Of a stretch of 32,610 nt of DNA, positions 29,426 through 32,610 are shown piece by piece. The notes beneath the pieces are model-generated. The model saw only the letters and a list, made by a program, of their open reading frames with translations, was not told the origin of the DNA and made no database searches. This DNA comes from Cyanobacteria bacterium PR.3.49 (GTDB taxonomy: Bacteria; Cyanobacteriota; Vampirovibrionia; Obscuribacterales; Obscuribacteraceae): assembly GCA_013997645.1 (NCBI GenBank), contig PNKB01000041.1, forward strand, positions 1-32,610, in the 5' to 3' direction. How positions within the stretch are numbered: the stretch's first letter is position 1; the number at the start of each line of letters is the position of its first letter. The position numbers and the translations under genes were made by a program.

Positions 29426-29634
29426 TGACTACCCTCATGCGCCCGCCCGGACAACCTTGACCAGTTCAATACTAATAAGCTTACATTACCTGCCCCGAGT
29501 CTCGAAAAATCTTTGCCCAGCCCCTGACTTCCGCCCGGCATGTGTCTTAAAAGCTCCAGAGTCTGGCAGTTTCCAGTCTCGCACATGCCAAGTATCGGAT
29601 TTCAAAAAATCACCCAAGTTGTTATGCGATTGCT

Positions 29635-29759
29635 ACTTTCGTTTCCTAAAGTGAAAGTGTTCCCCATCGGAGTGCGATTGTTGAGTCAGGTGAGCGGAAT
29701 GTTCGCCGATAGGGCTCGACAAAATCAAAGATCTCCTCACAATCTTTGATTGAATCGAG
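29635..29759 (+). ncRNA. Candidate structured RNA in the 29430-29888 non-coding region
   Basis: No plausible protein gene exists in the 458 bases between the response regulator and 29889. Three stems can form in series: ACTTTC/GAAAGT (29635-29640 with 29653-29658); CCCATCGG with CCGAT-A-GGG (29663-29670 with 29706-29714, one bulged A); and a long hairpin at 29715-29759 made of CTCGA/TCGAG, a symmetric 4x4 internal loop and a perfect 9-bp stem ATCAAAGAT/ATCTTTGAT closing the loop CTCCTCACA. The second and third stems abut and could stack. The strand is a guess, and the symmetric arms would also fold on the minus strand. There is no T run after the last hairpin, so it is not a simple terminator. 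Confidence 0.35.
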
Positions 29760-29840
29760 CATCAGCACCTATCCCGCCACCTGAAATTCAACAGTTACAT
29801 CTTCTGTCCGCCCCTCACTTCCCCAGCACAAACCATAGTC

Positions 29841-29859
29841 CGAGGACATAGAGTCCTCG
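29841..29859. promoter_or_regulatory. 7-bp inverted repeat upstream of the 29889 gene
   Basis: CGAGGAC-ATAGA-GTCCTCG is a perfect inverted repeat ending 29 bases before the ATG at 29889. It may be an operator or a leader hairpin. Confidence 0.5.
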
Positions 29860-29888
29860 CCTAGATTGATAAACATGGAGATCTTGCG

Positions 29889-30245
29889 ATGCCATCCCAT
29901 GCTCCCTCGATCACGCTGTCATTCGCGGCCGATGATTCGGTTGCCGACGGCTTGAAGCCTGTCCTTCCCCCATTTACCGAAGCACAACGACTGAAAGCCA
30001 TTGAAAGTTATGCCTTGATAGCGGCATCACATTCGGTATCAAGTCACAATGCAATCGACAATTCCAATCATCGCAATCTATCATCACTCGGGCTCTCCAT
30101 GCGCCTTCAAGACACGTTTCGCAATTACTTGCGAATAGACATGCCCAATCAAATCAACCATCCTGCCAGCACTGTTCGCCACAGGCCCTCAAGAGAATTG
30201 AGACAACTTTTTGCGACACACGAAGCTGCCAAAGCAAACGGATAA
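29889..30245 (+). CDS. Hypothetical 118-aa protein
   Basis: The ATG at 29889 follows GGAGAT by about 8 bases. The soluble product has a Ser/Ala/Pro-rich first third, then a helix-prone section (TEAQRLKAIESYALIAASHS), a Ser/Asn/His-rich linker, and a basic end (RHRPSRELRQLFATHEAAKA). No family was recognised. It lies 9 bases upstream of the His-rich protein gene and is probably cotranscribed with it. Confidence 0.65.
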   Translation: MPSHAPSITLSFAADDSVADGLKPVLPPFTEAQRLKAIESYALIAASHSVSSHNAIDNSNHRNLSSLGLSMRLQDTFRNYLRIDMPNQINHPASTVRHRPSRELRQLFATHEAAKANG

Positions 30246-30254
30246 GTCAAAATC

Positions 30255-30704
30255 ATGTATTCGCACCAATATCCTCAATACTGGCACGAAAGGCAATACA
30301 GCCATCCGATGCATCATCGGCACGGGCGCTTTCACGATCCTTACGAAGGCCGGCAAAACTACTGGCGAGACAGCTGGCAGGACAACTACTACCACCATCC
30401 TCGCCATCACAGACATCATCACAGAGACCGGGATCGAGAAATGATCCCACGCTTTATAGAAGGAATTCTCGGCAAAATACTGGACGGCGAATTGCTTCGC
30501 GACCTCGACATCAAAATCAAATCAAACGAATCGGCAAGAGACGACGACTGGAAAGAAAGAGCATTTCAAAGGGCGAGTGCGCAGGCACATGATTTTTCGC
30601 CCGACGAACAATTATCCATGAACCTCGACTTTACACCGCGGCATGACGAGAGCGGTCCGGAAGGAAACGCAGCCAGGGTCGAAAGGTTCGGCAGAACAGG
30701 TTAA
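30255..30704 (+). CDS. Hypothetical protein with His/Tyr/Arg-rich N-terminus
   Basis: The 149-residue protein has an N-terminal 60 residues extremely rich in His, Tyr, Arg, Gln and Asp, with HPMHHRHGRFHD and HHPRHHRHHHRDRDRE. This could bind Ni, Zn or Cu or form a condensate-like region (inference). From residue 63 it becomes an ordinary amphipathic sequence (MIPRFIEGILGKILDGELLR) and then an acidic polar tail. No signal peptide is seen. An internal ATG (codon 63) precedes the ordered part. No strong ribosome site precedes the ATG at 30255. Confidence 0.65.
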   Translation: MYSHQYPQYWHERQYSHPMHHRHGRFHDPYEGRQNYWRDSWQDNYYHHPRHHRHHHRDRDREMIPRFIEGILGKILDGELLRDLDIKIKSNESARDDDWKERAFQRASAQAHDFSPDEQLSMNLDFTPRHDESGPEGNAARVERFGRTG

Positions 30705-30722
30705 TGCGCGAAAGGGACGCGG

Positions 30723-32099
30723 GTGTACGCCTGCCGCAGGGTAGAATTTAATCATTCAATCAGGCGGCGGGTGGCATCCGTGAATATTGCGCAAACGGCA
30801 CAAAGAGCATTCTTAATCGCGGTTACAGCAACTGCTGCATGCCTGCCTGCATTCTCGATGTCAAAGCAGGAGTATGGCGCCGCCATTGACAAATTGTTTC
30901 TCAACACACAGTTTAACGATGCGCAGCAGTTGTGCCAGAAAGCGATAAAAGAACTGCCAAAAGACAAAGTGTTTTTCCTGACGAAACACGGCGAGATGTA
31001 TATTGTCGCCACCAAGGGCCGCTCGGGGCTGGAGTCGGCGAGGGAAGCCATGAGATTGGCTCCCAAAGATCCGCAAGTAATCGCAACGCTTTCCATCAAT
31101 GAATATATCGCCGGCTTCGTAGTCAAAGCCGAGCAATTGGCACAAAAGGCGGTCGAACTCGATGCGAAAAATGCCAGGGCGCATGCGGCTATGGCTCTGT
31201 CAGGTTTGCGTGACACAGCCATTCCCATCAATGACGAACTCGACAAAGCTTTGAAATTAGCGCCCAAAGACCCGATCAGTTATATCGTCGCCGGCACCGT
31301 CCATCTGCGAAAGCTTGAATACGATCAAGCCGAATCGGTTTACAGCCGCATGGTGAAAGCTTTCCCGAATACGGCTTTGCCGTATTACCAGCGCGGATAT
31401 TTCCGGCGCGAAGTGTTCAACAACAATGGTGCCTTGAAAGATTTGGCGGAGGTGGTCAAACACTATAACAAAGACCACTACGTCCTGATGACGCGGGCTA
31501 AATTGAATAAGAAAACGGGGCGGCATAAAGATGCAATCGCTGATTTCGATGCCCTGGAAAAGCTGGGAGTGCATTCTTATGCGCGGCGCGCCGAATGCTA
31601 TGCGGCGCTCAATCAATACGAACAAGCGATCAAAGACTATAAGAAAGCTCTGGATGAAGATGGCGTTTATCGACCCGACTTCCATCAGAAATACGCAAAA
31701 ACGATGGGTTCTACGCGACGGTCCGCCTGGACTCAAATGATGAATGGAAAAGACGCTTCAGAATTGTCCGACACTAAATCTTGCTGGCTGAAGATGATAA
31801 TTCTTCAGCAGAAGCATGGAGACACTGATGATGCGCTGAAAGAAGTCACCAAGTTCATGACTGTCTTTCCGGGCGATCTCAATTCGGTATATGCCAGGCA
31901 CGAAATTTTCAAAAAGAAAGGCCGATGGGTAGAAGCGCTTGCAGACATCAGTTTGCTTATATCCAAAAGCCCGAATGTTGCCGACTATTATGCCGATCGT
32001 GCGGACATTTTTAAGCACTTGAATAAGCCGGAGCGGGCAGCAGAAGATCTCAAGCGCGTTCACAATCTGAACACGACAGGAACAGTGACGGGCGAATGA
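30723..32099 (+). CDS. Secreted or membrane-anchored TPR protein
   Basis: The listed start is GTG 30723, with AAGGGA 6 bases upstream. A second GTG at 30780 would give a shorter, more typical signal peptide (NIAQTAQRAFLIAVTATAAC, then LPAFS) and may be the true start. The 458-residue product is built of TPR units through most of its length, for example FNDAQQLCQKAIKELPKD, VKAEQLAQKAVELDAKNARA, EYDQAESVYSRMVKAFPNTA, YEQAIKDYKKALDEDG and PERAAEDLKRVHNLN. It is probably a periplasmic or surface scaffold. It ends convergently 10 bases from the histidine kinase. Confidence 0.88.
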   Translation: MYACRRVEFNHSIRRRVASVNIAQTAQRAFLIAVTATAACLPAFSMSKQEYGAAIDKLFLNTQFNDAQQLCQKAIKELPKDKVFFLTKHGEMYIVATKGRSGLESAREAMRLAPKDPQVIATLSINEYIAGFVVKAEQLAQKAVELDAKNARAHAAMALSGLRDTAIPINDELDKALKLAPKDPISYIVAGTVHLRKLEYDQAESVYSRMVKAFPNTALPYYQRGYFRREVFNNNGALKDLAEVVKHYNKDHYVLMTRAKLNKKTGRHKDAIADFDALEKLGVHSYARRAECYAALNQYEQAIKDYKKALDEDGVYRPDFHQKYAKTMGSTRRSAWTQMMNGKDASELSDTKSCWLKMIILQQKHGDTDDALKEVTKFMTVFPGDLNSVYARHEIFKKKGRWVEALADISLLISKSPNVADYYADRADIFKHLNKPERAAEDLKRVHNLNTTGTVTGE

Positions 32100-32109
32100 T
32101 TGAAACGTT

Positions 32110-32610
32110 CTAACCGAACAATTCTGCGTCCGAGTGGGGTTTTGTTGGAACAACAAACCAGAACACGCTGCCGCCGCCCTCATTTTCATCGATGCCGATG
32201 CGACCGCCGTGTGCTTCAACGATTGTTTTGCAAATCGCCAGTCCCAGACCCGTTCCTTTGCGCTCACCCTCAGAGCCTGTACCCACCTGACGGAATTTTT
32301 CGAAAACCGCCTCGCGAGCGTCTTCAGGAATGCCCGGTCCGTGATCGGCGACACGAAATTCCGCTTCGCCGGGGCCGACACTATGGATGGTGCCCTTGCC
32401 GTTGCTGCCCTCTGAATTTGCGTCTGAATCGGCAGCCGCCGGTGCAGAACCATTGCCCGAGCCACCACTCCGGCAGGTAATTTCAATTTCCGCATCGTCG
32501 GGTGAGAATTTTATTGCATTGTTGATCAAGTTTTGCAAAACACGTTTTAAACGCTCTTTGTCTACCAGAAGATCAATGTCTTCGCATTCTTGCACCAGGC
32601 GAATCTTGCG
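32110..32610 (-). CDS. Sensor histidine kinase, C-terminal ATPase part (5' end beyond window)
   Basis: The frame is open to the right edge (166 residues seen). It contains the HATPase_c boxes: N box LQNLINNAIKFSPDD, G1 box VADHGPGIPEDARE, F box VFEKFRQVGTG and G2 box KGTGLGLAICKTIVEAHGG, so it is a complete kinase catalytic end. Between the strand after the N box (EIEITCR) and the strand before G1 (EAEFRV) lies an insertion of about 30 Gly/Ser/Ala/Asn residues where other kinases have a short turn. The sensor, dimerisation and phospho-His parts are outside the window. It could pair with the response regulator at 28754, but the genes are 2.7 kb apart. Confidence 0.93.
   Translation of the reverse strand, partial: RKIRLVQECEDIDLLVDKERLKRVLQNLINNAIKFSPDDAEIEITCRSGGSGNGSAPAAADSDANSEGSNGKGTIHSVGPGEAEFRVADHGPGIPEDAREAVFEKFRQVGTGSEGERKGTGLGLAICKTIVEAHGGRIGIDENEGGGSVFWFVVPTKPHSDAELFG

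Noticed and set aside
1..32610. tRNA, rRNA, CRISPR, insertion sequence or phage genes
   Set aside because: Looked for cloverleaf T-arm signatures, regular spaced repeats and transposase/integrase motifs; none found by eye.

Overview
The window is 32.6 kb of bacterial chromosome carrying about 36 protein genes, most of them hypothetical. No rRNA, tRNA, CRISPR array, transposase or phage gene was recognised. The gene style includes many secreted TPR proteins, low-complexity secreted proteins (FNTGG repeats, Met/Gly-rich, Gln/Pro-rich), HEAT/LRV repeat proteins, a TonB-like protein fused to a TM2-like membrane region, and TetR and OmpR regulators. Together these suggest a Gram-negative-type bacterium with a complex envelope. 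The overall flavour fits non-photosynthetic Cyanobacteriota (Melainabacteria/Obscuribacterales), but that assignment is an inference from gene style, not a database match.

Layout. 1-735 (-) is a gene cut by the left edge, divergent from a two-TM protein (800-1552, +). 1584-5277 (-) holds a secreted TPR protein with an Ala/Pro tail, a secreted FNTGG-repeat protein and a small Asn/Tyr/Arg-rich secreted protein. 5391-7948 (-) holds a DUF4239 membrane protein, a DUF421 (YetF-like) membrane protein and a secreted thioredoxin-fold protein with a long Gln/Pro-rich tail. 8085-10304 (+) is a tight three-gene run: a Met/Gly-rich secreted protein, YchJ and a multi-pass membrane protein. It meets a TPR protein (10305-11294, -) with no intergenic base.

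11354-13779 (+) is a well-defined regulated operon. Two sigma70-type promoters, each overlapped by a different inverted repeat, drive a 58-aa membrane peptide, a TetR/NemR-like repressor, an LRV-repeat protein and a short-chain dehydrogenase. The second operator is repeated just before the repressor gene. 13855-16797 (-) holds the TonB-like protein, a CvfC-like NifU_N/HEAT protein and two small proteins. 17033-19814 (+) holds an XRE regulator, a second LRV protein, a second short-chain dehydrogenase and a dienoyl-CoA isomerase-like enzyme. This is a second locus combining a regulator, an LRV protein and an SDR.

20135-26365 holds unrecognised proteins: a 631-aa protein with RHS-like glycine repeats, a secreted protein related to the triplet below, a CHAP/NlpC-like predicted cysteine hydrolase behind a near-consensus promoter, and a 450-aa protein with a duplicated C-terminal motif. 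26388-29425 (-) is an OmpR-type response regulator followed by three tandem paralogous secreted proteins. 29430-29888 is non-coding and can form consecutive stems, so it is a candidate structured RNA. 29889-32099 (+) holds two small proteins (one His-rich) and a TPR protein. The right edge cuts a histidine kinase gene (32110-32610, -).

The most interesting items are the doubly operated tetR-LRV-SDR operon, whose LRV gene has a coding-looking tail beyond an amber stop; the recurring LRV-SDR pairing; the response regulator plus triplet of secreted paralogues; and two candidate non-coding RNAs.
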